DNA from: Tiliqua scincoides
Taxonomy: Eukaryota > Chordata > Lepidosauria > Squamata > Scincidae
Length of the DNA: 64,000 nucleotides
Direction: 5' to 3'
NCBI RefSeq assembly: GCF_035046505.1
Contig: NC_089822.1
Location: 116,391,307 to 116,455,306, forward strand
In this document: piece by piece, positions 47,428 through 59,199 of the stretch
How positions within the stretch are numbered: position 1 is the stretch's first letter
How the letters are laid out: the number at the start of each line of letters is the position of its first letter
Notes under the pieces: generated by a model
The model's input: the letters and a program-made list of their open reading frames with translations, nothing else
What the model was told of the DNA's origin: nothing
The model's database searches: none
Translations under genes and position numbers: made by a program

Positions 47428-48060
47428 CAGTGTTTTTTGAACTGTGGGTCAGAACCCACTAGGTGGGTTTTGCAAGCCAATTTCAGGTGGGTCCCCATTC
47501 ATTTCAATGTGTATTTTGTTTTAATATATTAGACTTGATGCTATGATATGTGACTGCATTTGGGGAAATGTTACAGATCTGTACTTTTATCAGAGTACTA
47601 TTGTATATGCTTTTAACAATGATAGTCAATGGGGCTTACTCCCAGGTAAGTGTGCATATAGGATTGCAGCTTTTGGGATGTTTGGATAATTTTTTTAAAA
47701 CAGATCAGCAACTGCTTAGGAGGGTTAGGAGGATACTTTATTTTGAACCAATTTTTAAACATACTTATTTAAAAATTTTAATTTACTTAACTAGAATTGA
47801 TTTTGTTTGTGGCTGGGGCAGTGCTCAAGGTAAGGGGGGGAAATACCCCTTGCCCCAAGTTGCACCTCAGTCATCTCCAACCCTGCACTGGATACAGTGC
47901 AAGCCAGTTGGCCAGCCTGTTCCAGCACAGGTTAGGCTGACAGTCTCTTTACCTCTCCATCTTAGAAATTGAGTGGAGTGGCATTAACAATTTTCCTGCT
48001 TGATGATGTCACTTCCAGAATGAAATCGCTTCTGGTGGGTCCCAATAGATTACACAGGCC
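47428..48060 (+). mobile_element. hAT-like element (AGACTTGATGCTA subfamily), copy 1, interrupted
   Basis: It starts CAGTGTTTTTTGAACTGTGG. It shares GGTGGGTCCCCATTCATTTC, TTAGACTTGATGCTA and CCTGCTTGATGATGTCACTT with 49377-49732. It is longer because of extra sequence at about 47670-47985 that includes the 162-bp duplicate. The right end is not clear. Confidence 0.6.
47809..47970 (+). repeat. 162-bp duplicated segment, unit 2
   Basis: Near-identical to 46949-47110, direct orientation, 860 bp downstream, sitting inside the hAT-like element. Confidence 0.9.
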
Positions 48061-48317
48061 AACACACATTTTGCTTCCTTAAACATTACACCAATTCCTG
48101 GGTATATTTGGGGTGCCAATTCCAAAATGGCATCCGTTTTGCCCTATCACGTTTAGTTTTGGAGATATAGTATAGCCTCTTTAGTGAATGGTTCAAGCAG
48201 CTTCCTCATGAGGAAGTGAGGCCTGAACCATTGACGGCCTGAATGCGGAAGGAGTGAGAATACCCAGCTTCCATCCAGTTTAGCTAGAAATGATTCTGAC
48301 TTGCCATAGATAGAAAA

Positions 48318-48612
48318 GAAAGATCCCCTGTGCATGCACCGAGTCACTGCTGACCCTTGGGGGTGATGCCACTTCTGCCTACGCTTTCCTGGCAGACTAT
48401 GCGTGGGGTGGCTTGCCATTGCCTTCTCCAGTCATATTACCTTTCCTTCAGCAAGCTAGGTACTCATTTTTCTGACCTCAGAAAGATGGAAGGCTGAGTC
48501 GACCTCAAGCCAGCTGCCTGAGATCTCAGCTTCTGCTGGGATCAGACTCAGGCTGTGGGGAGAGTTCTTGGTTGCAATACTGCAACCTACCACTCCGCAC
48601 CACACGAGGCTC
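48318..48612 (-). mobile_element. tRNA-derived SINE resembling the Sauria SINE family
   Basis: On the minus strand it starts AGCCTCGTGTGGTGCGGAGT (box A-like) with a degenerate box B (GAGTCTGATCCC). A body with GACTGGAGAAGGCAATGGCA and GACTCGGTGCATGCACAGGG follows, ending in a short pyrimidine-rich repeat tail. These phrases are familiar from squamate SINEs mobilised by BovB-type LINEs. The age is moderate. Confidence 0.7.
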
Positions 48613-49376
48613 AACTTGCCATAGGCAATTGAGCAAATAGCTATTTTCAAGCCTGACTTAAGTAATATAAACTTAAACTGTCTTAAAACTTTCCCACAAG
48701 ACAGGCATTTATTTACTATATTTAGAATCGCTTTTTGCTGAAAGGACGTCCTTCCCCCAAAAGCAGTTAGCAATAAAAAATAAATTCAAACACACATGCC
48801 AAACCTTGGAATGTTCTTGCCTTGGGCATTCTCTCTGAGCTCTCACACAACTACAATTCCCAGCATTCCGTGAAGAAAGGCCAAACAAACTTGATTTTTT
48901 AAAAATCCTTTATACTGCAGATACCACAGACTCAACACAAGCAATATTCACAACAACCCTGTGAGGGGAGTTGCTGCAATTTTTGTTACAATTGAATTAT
49001 TAAGAGTTGAGCTACACATTCAAACAGATCACATGGTATAGCCCCTCCATGTGGCTATACCCCTATATTAAAATGGCTGTAGAAAGTTAACCTGACACAG
49101 AGAAGGGGTCTAGCTTTCTGAGTTCAGAGTAGCTTTTTAAGATCATATAAATCTTTTTCTATTGCTTCATAATGAGTAATCTTAAGGAGGCTGTACCCCA
49201 TGTAGACTGGCTCTGAGATGCAAACATTTGTCCAAGGACACCCAGTGAATCTAACTGAGCTTAGATTTGAACTCAGCTGTCATGGAGCCCGTGCTACTTA
49301 ACATACACCATTTACTACAGATGCTACATTAATAATAATGTGTGATGATGATGAGTAAGGTTGCAATCCTGTACAC

Positions 49377-49732
49377 CAGTGTTTCTCAAACTGTGGGTGG
49401 GGACCTACTAAGTGGGTTACGAGCCCATTTTGGGTGGGTCCCCATTCATTTCAATATTTTATTTTTAATATGTTAGACTTGATGCTACCATGATATGTTT
49501 GGGGAGATGTTACAGACCTATACTTTTAACAAGCTACTATGCATATTCTTTTAACAGTGCTAGTAAATGGGACTTACTCCTGGGTAAGTGTAGATATGAT
49601 TGCAGCCTAGAATTGATAAAAGTTTTCCTGCTTGATAATGTCACTTCCGGTCATGACATCACTTCCGGTGGGTCCTCATAAGATTCTCATTTTAAAAAGT
49701 GGGTCCCAGTGCTAAATGTGTGAGAACCACTA
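49377..49732 (+). mobile_element. hAT-like MITE (AGACTTGATGCTA subfamily), copy 2
   Basis: It starts CAGTGTTTCTCAAACTGTGG and ends ATGTGTGAGAACCACTA. CTGTACAC precedes it and TACACACT follows it. It interrupts a repeat whose halves are GGTTGCAATCCTGTACAC and CACACTTACCTAGGAGTAAG. Confidence 0.75.
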
Positions 49733-49799
49733 TACACACTTACCTAGGAGTAAGTCCAGTTGATGTCAATTTTCTTATCTCTCAGTAGACATTCATAGG

Positions 49800-50550
49800 A
49801 TTGCACTGTAAGGGACTCCCCCCCCCCCATCTTGAATCAGGCAGTTTGTTCTCTTTCCAAAAAACCTAAAATCCTTGATGATGAGTGTGAAGAATTGCTA
49901 TTTGTGAGCTTCGTAGTTCTTTACCAGTTACCTTGTTGGTTCTAGAGACTGAGAAATTACAAAATAGGCTATTTATGTTGTATTTATAAGGGATTTGATT
50001 GTGAATACAGTGAAGCCTGTAAGTGATTGCTACAGCTCAGCCAATGTCACAGAAAACTGGAGCAGGCAGAGGGGGCCTCTATTATTGGTTGCTGCTTTGA
50101 CTGTAAAGAGGGGCAGGTTAGGAAAGGCCTAAGGAAGGATTAAGTAAAAGAATCATGGGCCTGAGAAAAGACAAGCCTGAGCCTGAGACAGAAGAGGAGA
50201 AAGGAGTGCTGGAAGAGGGAATGTTCCTCAACATTGAGGGGAAAGCTACAGAGAGGAAGCTGAGAAGAAGGGAAGGAACACTGAGGGAGAGAATAGGAAG
50301 ACGGAACTTATAGTAGGTCTAGGAGCTATGGAGGTCAGAGATCACAGCAGTTTTGAATAGCCAGCCAAATGTCTAACTATGGGCCTCTGGTTGTCGTTTA
50401 TTGGGTCTGCCCTAGCAGATGTAGATTAAATAAGGAATATGTAAAGGATGCCAGGACTTCCTGTTTTTAGCTGTTCTTTCTCTGCTACTTTCTGAATCCC
50501 ATGGTCTTGGCTTCTTTGGCTTCAGCATATGCTCTGTGTTTTGTGATCTG
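49800..50550. other. Intergenic stretch without recognised features
   Basis: A G/A-rich part (about 50150-50330) and otherwise ordinary sequence. No gene or clear repeat was recognised. Confidence 0.4.
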
Positions 50551-50558
50551 CATAATTA

Positions 50559-51500
50559 ATGGCCAGGGACTGTGAGTTTTGCTGCCATCACGGTCTCTGT
50601 GTCAGCAGCACATTCTTCAACACGAAGCCCCAACACAGAGTCTCTTGGAGACACCCACAATCAAAGCACAGGCACCAGCTTGACCTGATTCTCACCAGAT
50701 GCTCCAGCCTTCCCAGCATCAAGATCACATGTAGTTATCAGGGTGCTGCCTGCCACACTGACCACTCCCTGGTGTACAGCAGAGTGAAACTACAAACAAA
50801 GTGACTGTATCACACGAAAAAGGAAGGAAGACCTCGCATTGACACCAGCAAGACCTGGGATCAGGGAAAGGTGGAGGAAATTGCACGAGCGCTTGAGGAA
50901 ATTCTTCCAGGCCCCCAAATTCTCCAGGCCCAGCCAATGCAATGCATCCAACAGATGGGAACATTTCAAGAATGCTGTTTACAACACCACCTTGTCTGTA
51001 TTCGGCAAGAAGACCAACAAGACAGCAGACTGGTTTGAAGCCCCCTCTGAGGAGTTGACACCAGTCATTGAGGAAAAGAGGAGAGCTCTAGCAGCATACA
51101 AAGCCTGTCCCAGTGAGCGCAACCTGTAGTCCTCTGAGCTGCTCGCAGCAAAGTCCAGCAGACTGCCAGGAGATGTGCTAATGACTACTGGCTCCAACTC
51201 TGTTGATATGATTATATCAAGCAGGCCCTAGGTCCAACACAGAAGAGAATTGCCCCTCTGAAGTCTGCCAGAGGCGAGGTCATCCAGGACCGGGTGCAGC
51301 AGATGGAACGCTGGATGCAGCACTACTCTGAGCTGTATTCCAAAGAAAGCGTAGTTACCAAAGAAGCGCTGAACAACATTGAGTGCCTGCCTGTGTTGGA
51401 GGAGCTTGACAGTGAACCAACCCTAGAAGAACTTCATGTGACCCTGGATTCTCTTGCAAGTGATATTTGGACTCTCTCAGAGCCACACTTTCAGCAGTGC
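50559..51500 (+). mobile_element. LINE ORF2 fragment (endonuclease end to RT start)
   Basis: Three frames give, in order, FFNTKPQHRVSWRHPQSKHR and HQLDLILTR (endonuclease C-terminus), ENRWEHFKN-like linker text (NRWEHFKNAVYNTTLSVFGK, EEKRRALAAYKACPSERNL), then QQMERWMQHYSELYSKE and LEELHVTLDSLAS (start of RT). It is a non-LTR retrotransposon of a kind common in reptiles. The copy has frameshifts and stops and is truncated at both ends. Confidence 0.8.
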
Positions 51501-51609
51501 CACTTCTGCTGAGGCTCTGGGATGGAGAGACAGTAGGAGACCTCAGAAGACAAGGAACATCAGAGGGTAAGGGGTGAGAGGGAGATGCTGCCAAGGTGCT
51601 GGGAGGGCC

Positions 51610-51750
51610 CAATTATCATACTGGCTGCCCTTTCAGCAGCCCTGCTTCTGCCAAAGCATCACATCGCAGAGCCACCTCTCAGCCACTGAGCTGCAAAGTG
51701 ACACAGTGGCAGAAGCAGCACTGCTGAAAGGGCAGCTTGCATGATAATTA
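51610..51750. repeat. Foldback MITE-like element
   Basis: The 43-bp arms 51610-51652 (starting CAATTATCATACTGGCTGCC) and 51708-51750 (ending GCTTGCATGATAATTA) are inverted with few mismatches around a loop of about 55 bp. Confidence 0.75.
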
Positions 51751-51751
51751 G

Positions 51752-52270
51752 GGTGCAATCTTGAGGCACCCTCGGGCTGACGCAAGTCCCTTGCTCTAGC
51801 CCAGGAGAGTCGCAAACGTGCTGTAAGGCACATTTGTGCCTTCTCAAGAGGAACGCTCCAAGAAACACCAACCTGTAGAGGCTGTCATAAGCCTCCGTGC
51901 TGGCTTCCTCTTGGACACTTGCATGGACCTGGCTGGGCCGATGCAAGGACAAAAGGTAGGCGGGAAGGGAGGTGTTCCTGGGTGGGTGGTGGGCGGCCCT
52001 GGGGATGAGTGGGCAGGAAGCGGGGCTGGGATCTGGCATGCCGGATCCCAACTCCGTTCCCAGGGGGAATGGAGTGGCTTCAAGCCGCTCTGCGCTCCTT
52101 GGACTTATGCCACATCAAGAGGTGGCGCAAGTCCAAGGAGACCCATAGGGGCCAGCAGCCCTTACCCAAGGGTACGGGGGAAAAGTTTCCCCTTGCCTCT
52201 GGCTGAGCCGCTTATGGCCACAATCCTGCGCTGGATACACCTTCAGTGGCAGTGTACAGTGCATCATTAG
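51752..52270. repeat. GC-rich interspersed repeat
   Basis: A GC-rich island in AT-rich surroundings, beginning GGTGCAATCTTGAGGCACCC and ending near CTGCGCTGGATACACC. It contains the foldback phrase TTGGACTTATGCC..GGCGCAAGTCCAAGG. There is no coding evidence. It probably has the same origin as 46730-47105. Confidence 0.4.
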
Positions 52271-52624
52271 GGGTGGGGATAATGGGTCCCCAGGGCCTCT
52301 ACAACTTTGCACCACTACTGGCCTCCATTGTTCATAGGTGGGAATAGCCCTCAGATATCAGGTCTCTTATTGCTGCCTATGTAGTCAGATGGAATGGAAC
52401 TGCAGAGCCTGGGGCATAAGCGTGAGGGGGAAAAGAATATTAGAATCTTTCATTGGTGATACTTCCCTTCATAGACACCAGGTGGTGCTGCCATCACATT
52501 ACAAACCTAACTCCAATAGCTTTCAGATCCCCTGTTCAGGAGGAAAATGGGTCCCTCCATGGTAAAGCAATTCACCCAGGATTCTGCCACAGATGGTTAG
52601 AGAGAAGAGATTCTCCCCCTGCAT

Positions 52625-52655
52625 GCATGTACACACACACACGCGCACACACTCC
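52625..52655. repeat. CA/CG dinucleotide microsatellite
   Basis: ACACACACACACGCGCACAC. Other CA-rich patches lie near 52865 and 53525. Confidence 0.8.
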
Positions 52656-53769
52656 TGCCCCAGCATACACCTCGTATTTTAAACCCTGAACTCATGAAAC
52701 TTTGAGGGATGCCCAAACTGGGGCAGATAAAACCTGTTTTGATCTCCTTTTACTGGGGCCTGCATAGTTGGGTTTAGAAGATATGGTTCTACAACCATGT
52801 GTGTGCAGTTAACAATACACTTGCATGTACTGTGTGCACATAGTTGTGACATACAGGCACATTTTCACACACACACATGTGCATGTGTACCTGTTCATGC
52901 CCCATCTGCACCTTGTTGTTGCCTCCATATTTTCTACAGCCAACCTTGCAAATCCCAATCTCTCTCCACCCACATAACACAAGTGCATCAAGTTAGGAGT
53001 CAACTCATCTTGAGACTATTATTGTGAAGACTCTGTAGACCTACAAAGAGTGGAGATAGAAAATTTTTTAAGTCTATGCCTACTAAGAAGCAAACCCATT
53101 TGTACTCAGTAGGCCTTACTTGTGAGTTAACATGGACTCACTATTGGGACTGTGCTGCACGTGGAAGCAAATCCTTTACTAAGAGGGCTTATACTTCTAG
53201 GCATCAGGAGTCATAGTGTGAGTTTATTGCCTCAGTTTAGTGTAGATGGATGAAAACCTTGTCACCTGACATTTTGCAGATTTTTTCTCTTCTGAATGAG
53301 TCTAGAACTCCAGTCAATTGTTCAAATCTAGGCCATGAGCTGCTTCTAAAACAGATAGTTATTTTCTAGTCTTCATCTTCTTATTTGTATTTCCTTTCTT
53401 TCCACAGAATTTCTCTCAACAAATGGGTGGCAAATAAGTAGAAATATCAGACTGGATTTCTTGCATTGCATTGCCTTTTGACCCCACCTGTAGCTGTGTG
53501 TGTGCACATTCATACACATGTGTGTACACGCACACACAGACATCTCTCAACTGAGAAAATGTCCCTATTCATTCCTTTTTAGCATCTTTTTCAAAAGCTG
53601 TGGCTGGTGTTTTCTTTAGTGACTTAAAGATTGTGAGCCATTTTAGAACAGAGAACCTTTGATGCATATGCTCTATAAACAGTTTTGCTGAAAAGAGGTA
53701 CAGTATATTAATATACTTAGTAATGGCGGTATGTAGTGCACACAAATATTTACCAACTGAGGATAACTT

Positions 53770-53865
53770 CATGCATCGGAGGAGGTGGACTCTTGTCCAC
53801 GCAAGCTCATGCAATAAGTTTGATGGTCATTAGGGTGCCACAAAACTTTTTGTTTTTGCTGCAAC
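53770..53865 (+). repeat. L2/SINE-type 3' tail remnant
   Basis: GTCCACGCAAGCTCATGCAA and GGTCATTAGGGTGCCACAAA resemble a widely shared amniote retroposon tail (from memory AAGCTTATGC..AGTCTTTAAGGTGCCAC). Family assignment is tentative. Confidence 0.5.
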
Positions 53866-54162
53866 AAATGTATGTGACTACCCAGGATCTTCTGGTGCCC
53901 CAGGCAGGATACCAAACGCTGCCTCCCTTATCTGATGATATGCCAGCCTCAGTCTATAATGCTGTGGCAGTACTTGCCTCCCCTGCACATTTCCTCTTCC
54001 TCTCTGTCCATCTCTTCTTTTTTCAATCCGGAGAGTGGAAGGAGGAGGAAGATCAGTAAAGACAAGAAGCCGGACAGAGAAGAGTGCCTCCCCTACTAAT
54101 CTGCTGCTTGATGTGAGAGCTTCAGTGGGCCTCATGGAAGGGCCAACCCTGTGACTACACTT

Positions 54163-54425
54163 CTGGATGTTGTTGTTGTTGTTGTTATTAACAGTATTTA
54201 TATACTGCTTTTCAACAAAAAGTTCACAAAGCGGTTTACAGAGAAAATCAAACAAACTACTAATGGCTCCCTGTCCCAAAAGGGCTCACAATCTAAAAAT
54301 ATGCAAAAGAACACCAGCAGACAGCCACTAGAAAAGACACTGCTGGGGTGAGGAGGGCCAGTTACTCTCCCCCTGCTAAAAAGAGGACACCCACTTGAAA
54401 AGTGCTTCTTACCCAATTAGCAGGG
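54163..54425. repeat. Retroposon with GTT-repeat end
   Basis: A (GTT)n run at 54167-54186 is followed by ATTTATATACTGCTTTTCAA, AAAGTTCACAAAGCGGTTTA and AAAGGGCTCACAATCT, phrases typical of a high-copy reptile retroposon 3' region. It is probably oriented on the minus strand with the GTT run as its tail. Confidence 0.6.
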
Positions 54426-54571
54426 GTAATTCTGTTGTTCTGGTTATGGTGGCTCCAGTTTCATCATATACTCCAAACTCCAAGGAAATGCTCTATGGGG
54501 GGGTGGGGGGTGGGACGACTAATAGAACATTGTGGCATGTACTTTAAGGTATCTCCTTAATATACAGAGGC

Positions 54572-55472
54572 CAGGGTGGGCAAGTCAGGTGCAGCTTGAC
54601 ACCAGTTGAGTTGTGAATCTCCGCTCCCTTGACTCAAAAACGAGTCATAATGGGGGCAGGGGTACTTTCCAAGTCACCTGGAGCATTTCTGCAACTTGAA
54701 AAGAATTGCATCTCAAGTCATTCCCTTTAGAAAGCTCAGCCATGGAAAAAAATGGGGCTTCTGCCAGTGTGTGTATGTGTGTGAGTTCTCTTTAAAAACT
54801 CCCCTGCTGTCCCCAGCCCATCTGTAAACAAGGTGGGAGGGGCAAGACAGCAGGGCCAGAAGCGGCAAGAGGGAGGAGGATCACTCACAGCAGCTTCAAG
54901 GCTTACCAGGATGACCCAGTTTTTTGCAGCTTTACTCAGAAGTAGCCCTATTTGCACCAGTTATTCAATGTAACAACAGAGCCATGAGAAGCCATGTGTT
55001 GTAAAGCATGATCACTGTGAACTGCCTCCCCCCCAGCTTCCCTGCCTCCTCCCCAGGCTTCTCCAACCAATCCTAAGGCAAAAACCTCCTAGGGATCCTC
55101 CTTCTGCCCTACCTCATTTGAAGAAAGAAATCAGGCCATCCATCCTTCAGCCAATGACCATAGGTTCTTTTAGAGATGGGCAAGAACACCTGCTCCCGCC
55201 TCCTGCCAGATGCAAAAGCAAAACATTAACCCTTCCCTGTTGCTCACTCGGTCTGAATGATGGCTGCACAAGGTCTTTCACGCTATGAAAAAAGTAAGCA
55301 AGCACAGACAGACTTGACTGTATGCATGGGGACCAAGTGCTGAGTCAGTGGTCTCAGACTCAAGTCAGTGTCCAAGTCATCAGCGCGGGTGACTCGAGTC
55401 TCCACAAATTACTGAAAAACACTGATTTTCATGACTTGGACTTGTTTCACCTGACTCGAGTTCCCATCCCTG
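54572..55472. mobile_element. Non-autonomous hAT-like element, 0.9 kb
   Basis: The left end CAGGGTGGGCAAGTCAGGTG and the right end CGAGTTCCCATCCCTG are imperfect inverted repeats. The flanking 8-mers ACAGAGGC (54564-54571) and ACAGAGAC (55473-55480) match at 7 of 8 positions. It has no transposase frame. Confidence 0.75.
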
Positions 55473-55652
55473 ACAGAGACATCATTAGGGTTTGCATCAC
55501 CCAGTGCAAAAGCTTATTGCCTCTCCCCCATGATGGACCTCATCCCATACCAAGTAATACAGAATAAATTACTGTATCACACACACAGCTTAAATGCAAT
55601 GGCTTCGCTAGGGTTGGTGTCACCCCCATTAACTATGTATTTTAATATAGAG

Positions 55653-56091
55653 CAGGGGTGCCCAAACCCCGGCCCTGAGGCCACTTGTGGCCCTTGAGGC
55701 CTCTCAATGTGGCCCTCAGGGAGCCCCCAGTCTCCAATGAGCCTCTGGCCCTATGGAGCTTTGTTGGAGCCCATACTGGCCTGACGCAACTGCTCTCAGA
55801 GTGAGGGCGACTGTTTGACCTCTCACATTAGCTGTGGGATGAGGGCTCCCTCCACTGCTTGTTGTTTCACGTCTGTGATGCAGTACCAGCAGCAAAGGAA
55901 AGGCCAGCCTTGCTTTGTGCAAGGCCTTTTATAGGCCTTGAGCTATTGCAAGACCTTCATTCATTCATATAAGTTCATCTTTAATATATTCATTTATGTA
56001 AACTTATGTAAATTTATTCTCCCCCCCCGGCCCCCTACACAGTGTCAGAGAGACAATGTGGCCCTCCTGCCAAAAACTTTGGACACCCCTG
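55653..56091 (+). mobile_element. Non-autonomous hAT-Charlie-like element, CAGGGGTG family, copy 2
   Basis: It starts CAGGGGTGCCCAAACCCCGG and ends AACTTTGGACACCCCTG. A perfect 8-bp duplication ATATAGAG lies at 55645-55652 and 56092-56099. It is closely similar to 31372-31841, so it looks young. Confidence 0.93.
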
Positions 56092-56642
56092 ATATAGAGC
56101 AATACAGGTCACCCAACAAATCCATAACCAACAAAAAAACCAGTAGCCAACTTGACAACACTCACACAACTGGATAAGAGTTCTAGTATTAGTTTTGATG
56201 CATGTAAATAACAGCTGACACTAACACCTTATTGGTTTTGTACTGTAGCCTGATAACACCTCATTGGCTTTTGGAGCAATCAATCTCTTTGGTCAGTACA
56301 ATCTCTTAGTTAAATAAATCCATTTTTTGTTACATAAAGTAGTTGTGTTTTCATTTTCTGGCTAATTGGCCATAAAATATTTATAAATTTAATATTGGCC
56401 ATTTAATATTTTTAAAATATTGATAATTCAGCACAGTGTGTTTCATTACACTCTGCATGAAACTACCTTTCCAATGATATATAATGTGACGTTTTTGCAG
56501 TATTCATGAATACAAATTTTTCAAAATTTTGGCCATTAGTGGTGTCAATCCCCCCTCATGATGTCACCCAGTGTAGTCCGCACCCCCTAGTGATGCCACT
56601 GTTAATATATAAGTTTTTGGACTCCTGTCAGTGGACTATAGA

Positions 56643-57366
56643 CAGGATGACCAGATGTCATAGCCACAAAAGAGGACAAGGCACCCCAAAGTGTAGGACA
56701 TCCAATAAAAATGTAGGACATGACAAAATAAAAGCTGAAAACACTTGTATATTGATTTCATGTGGTTAATTTAAACACTATATTACTTATTATTAAATTT
56801 AAAACTATATTACATATAATTATTACATATACAGGGGCCTCTGTATTCGCAAATTCAGTTATCCATAGACTGGGTCCCTGGCCCCCCCCCCAATGCAACC
56901 CCTCTGGTGGGTCCTCTGAGCTCAGCAGAGGATGTGGACTCCTCTGCCAGGCTCAGACAGAACTTGGGAGTTGAAATAGCACAACTTCCAGTTTCACAGA
57001 GAAACAAGAAGTGACATTTAAAATGCCACTTCCGGTTTCTTTGTGAAAGTGGAAGTTGCATTTTTTCAACTCCCGAGCTCTTTCTGAGCCGGGAAGAGGA
57101 TGAGGACAGACGTCCACGGCCTCTGCTCAGCTCAGAGTACCCTCCGGGAGGGGGCTGCATTCACCCATATCTGTGGTTACGACTATCCGTAGGGGGTTCC
57201 AGAATGGAACCCTGTGGATAAGGGGATATACCTGTAATTTCTTAATTATAAGAAGACTGCCTGCACAGGCCTGCTCACAGGGAAAAGGAGGACATTTAAG
57301 TTATTTTCCAGGACATGGTTAAAAAAGAGAACATGTCCTGGAAAAAGAGAATGCCTGGTCACCCTG
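56643..57366. mobile_element. hAT-like element with a nested Tigger-like MITE
   Basis: It starts CAGGATGACCAGATGTCATA and ends TGCCTGGTCACCCTG. The flanking 8-mers ACTATAGA and ACTACAGA match at 7 of 8 positions. The second element at 56833-57236 lies inside. Confidence 0.8.
56833..57236. mobile_element. Tigger-like MITE nested in the hAT element
   Basis: The left end CAGGGGCCTCTGTATTCGCA and the right end GGATAAGGGGATATACCTG are imperfect inverted repeats with TA on both sides. The interior has a foldback of CACTTCCGGTTTCTTTGTGA-like sequence. Confidence 0.7.
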
Positions 57367-57369
57367 ACT

Positions 57370-59150
57370 ACAGATATGTGCAACAAAAAGCTCTCTTTAT
57401 TTAATTTATTTATAATAATAATAGAAAAAGGAAAGGAAAAATGCAATAAAAGAAAAAGAAGAGAAAAAAAACAGAAAGCTCTGACAGTGAGATTTGGGGA
57501 ATATGTAGGATACCTGGAATTAAAACACTGCAACCCAAACATATAGATTTGCTTACATAATTAAAGTGCATATAAACTTTTGAGTAGATGGTAACTTTTT
57601 CCTAATAACCTAGGATTTCCTTTATTACCCATTTACTATTTATCTTTTCTTACCCATAACCCATTTGAGTTTATGGTGGAAAAAAATGTGAGCAAGTAGG
57701 CACATTCCATCGTGTTTGGTCAGCCTGCTTCATGGTGCAGAGATAGTGAGTTCACAGTTCTACAGCACAGAAGCAAAAACTCCCTATAGATAAAAAGTAT
57801 TTTTTACATATTTTGGACAAAAAACAGACCCTATGGAAGTGATAAACCTGCATCTGGGACTTCAGACTACAGGTGGAAGATTGAATGTTCCTCCATTCAA
57901 ACAAAACTCCCTGTGCACAGAAAACCGGTATCTCAGGGGAGCAAGTGAGACCAGAGGTCAGAGCCCTTTGCAGAAAAGCACACGGGGCAGACCAATCCTG
58001 AACCTGGTGGCATCCAGGGCTCCAGCGACACCAAAATGGCGACCACCAGATCTGTGGGCACTGCAGTTACCGCCAGAGTCTTCTCTGGGGAAGGGAGCGG
58101 CTGCTGAGTCTCCTAAGACAGCAGCTGGCTGCAATGGGTCTCCTTGGCTCTGCACCTGTGTTTGAATGGGCACAGAATCAAGGAGGCCCATGTTTGGCCA
58201 CCCGGCTCAGAAGGAGGGTTAGGATGTGGCAGTAGAAGCTGCTACTGCCCCCACCCCCTCAAGGACCTGATCCTCCCTCCACCCCATTCTGCCCACTCCC
58301 CACCTTCTGCCCTGCTCTAAAAATACTCACCGTCCATTGTTTGTCTGTCCCCCCCAGTGCTCAATGCCAGCGCTCCCTGCTCCCCAGGTGCTGTAAACAT
58401 GTTTTACAGCATGTTTACAGCATCCAGAGCCTGATCACAGGCTGATCAACTGGCACAGAGCAGTTGTGCCAGCAGTAACATAGCTCAGGATTGGGCTCTC
58501 AGTAGTCTGAGCTACCTCCTGCAGTGAGTGTTAAGAACCAGACCTTTGAGGAGAAAGGACGTTATATCTCCACTATGACTGGGGGCAAAATGTAATCTGG
58601 CAGTACAATGGAAGAATTGGAAATCTCCATCTACATATAGTAGGTTGGAGAAGATAGGATTTAAAGCCTATTGATCATGGACAAAATTGTTTCCCAAACC
58701 AGAAACATAACAAGCTTAGATCAAACCACATTGAAAAGAGACAGTTCCCATTTCTGTGGTATACTGAGAATAAAACAAACTTTCAACAAAAACACACACC
58801 CAGACTTTCATTTCTGACAATTTATTGAACAATCAGTTCTTACTCTATGGGGGAAAATGACTACAGTACAGTACTCTGTTATTGTGTGTTTATTCCTGTA
58901 AGTGCTTTGAAGATGTTTCTTCCAGACATGCTCTCTTTTGAACTCTAGAAATGTCATCATGTTGAAAATGTCGTCCAGTTTTCCAGTTTCTGTTCTGATT
59001 TCTCTCTGTCTTTCATCTTTTGTTTGATCTGGTCTACTTATTGCAATGTTGAATTTTTGTGTAAGTTGGGGGGAAAACAGAGGGTTTTTAAAAATGTCAT
59101 ACTCGCCGCAGAGGTTAGCGTCTAGTAGAACAACTTGCCCCATATCTGTG
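57370..59150. other. Intergenic stretch without a supported gene
   Basis: AT-rich, then a GC-richer block at 57950-58500 that may be another repeat. A 111-codon minus-strand ORF (59143-58808) shows no domain I recognise and is not called. Confidence 0.45.
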
Positions 59151-59199
59151 TGGGTGGGCTATTCAGTGGTGACTTGCGGAAAGGCACTTTGAATATGTT

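Noticed and set aside
54167-54186. GTT repeats considered as a standalone microsatellite
   Set aside because: They adjoin a retroposon-like body and are better read as its tail.
58808-59143. 111-codon minus-strand ORF in AT-rich DNA
   Set aside because: The text is ordinary in composition but matches nothing I know, and there is no sign of splice sites or context. It is kept as unknown and not called.
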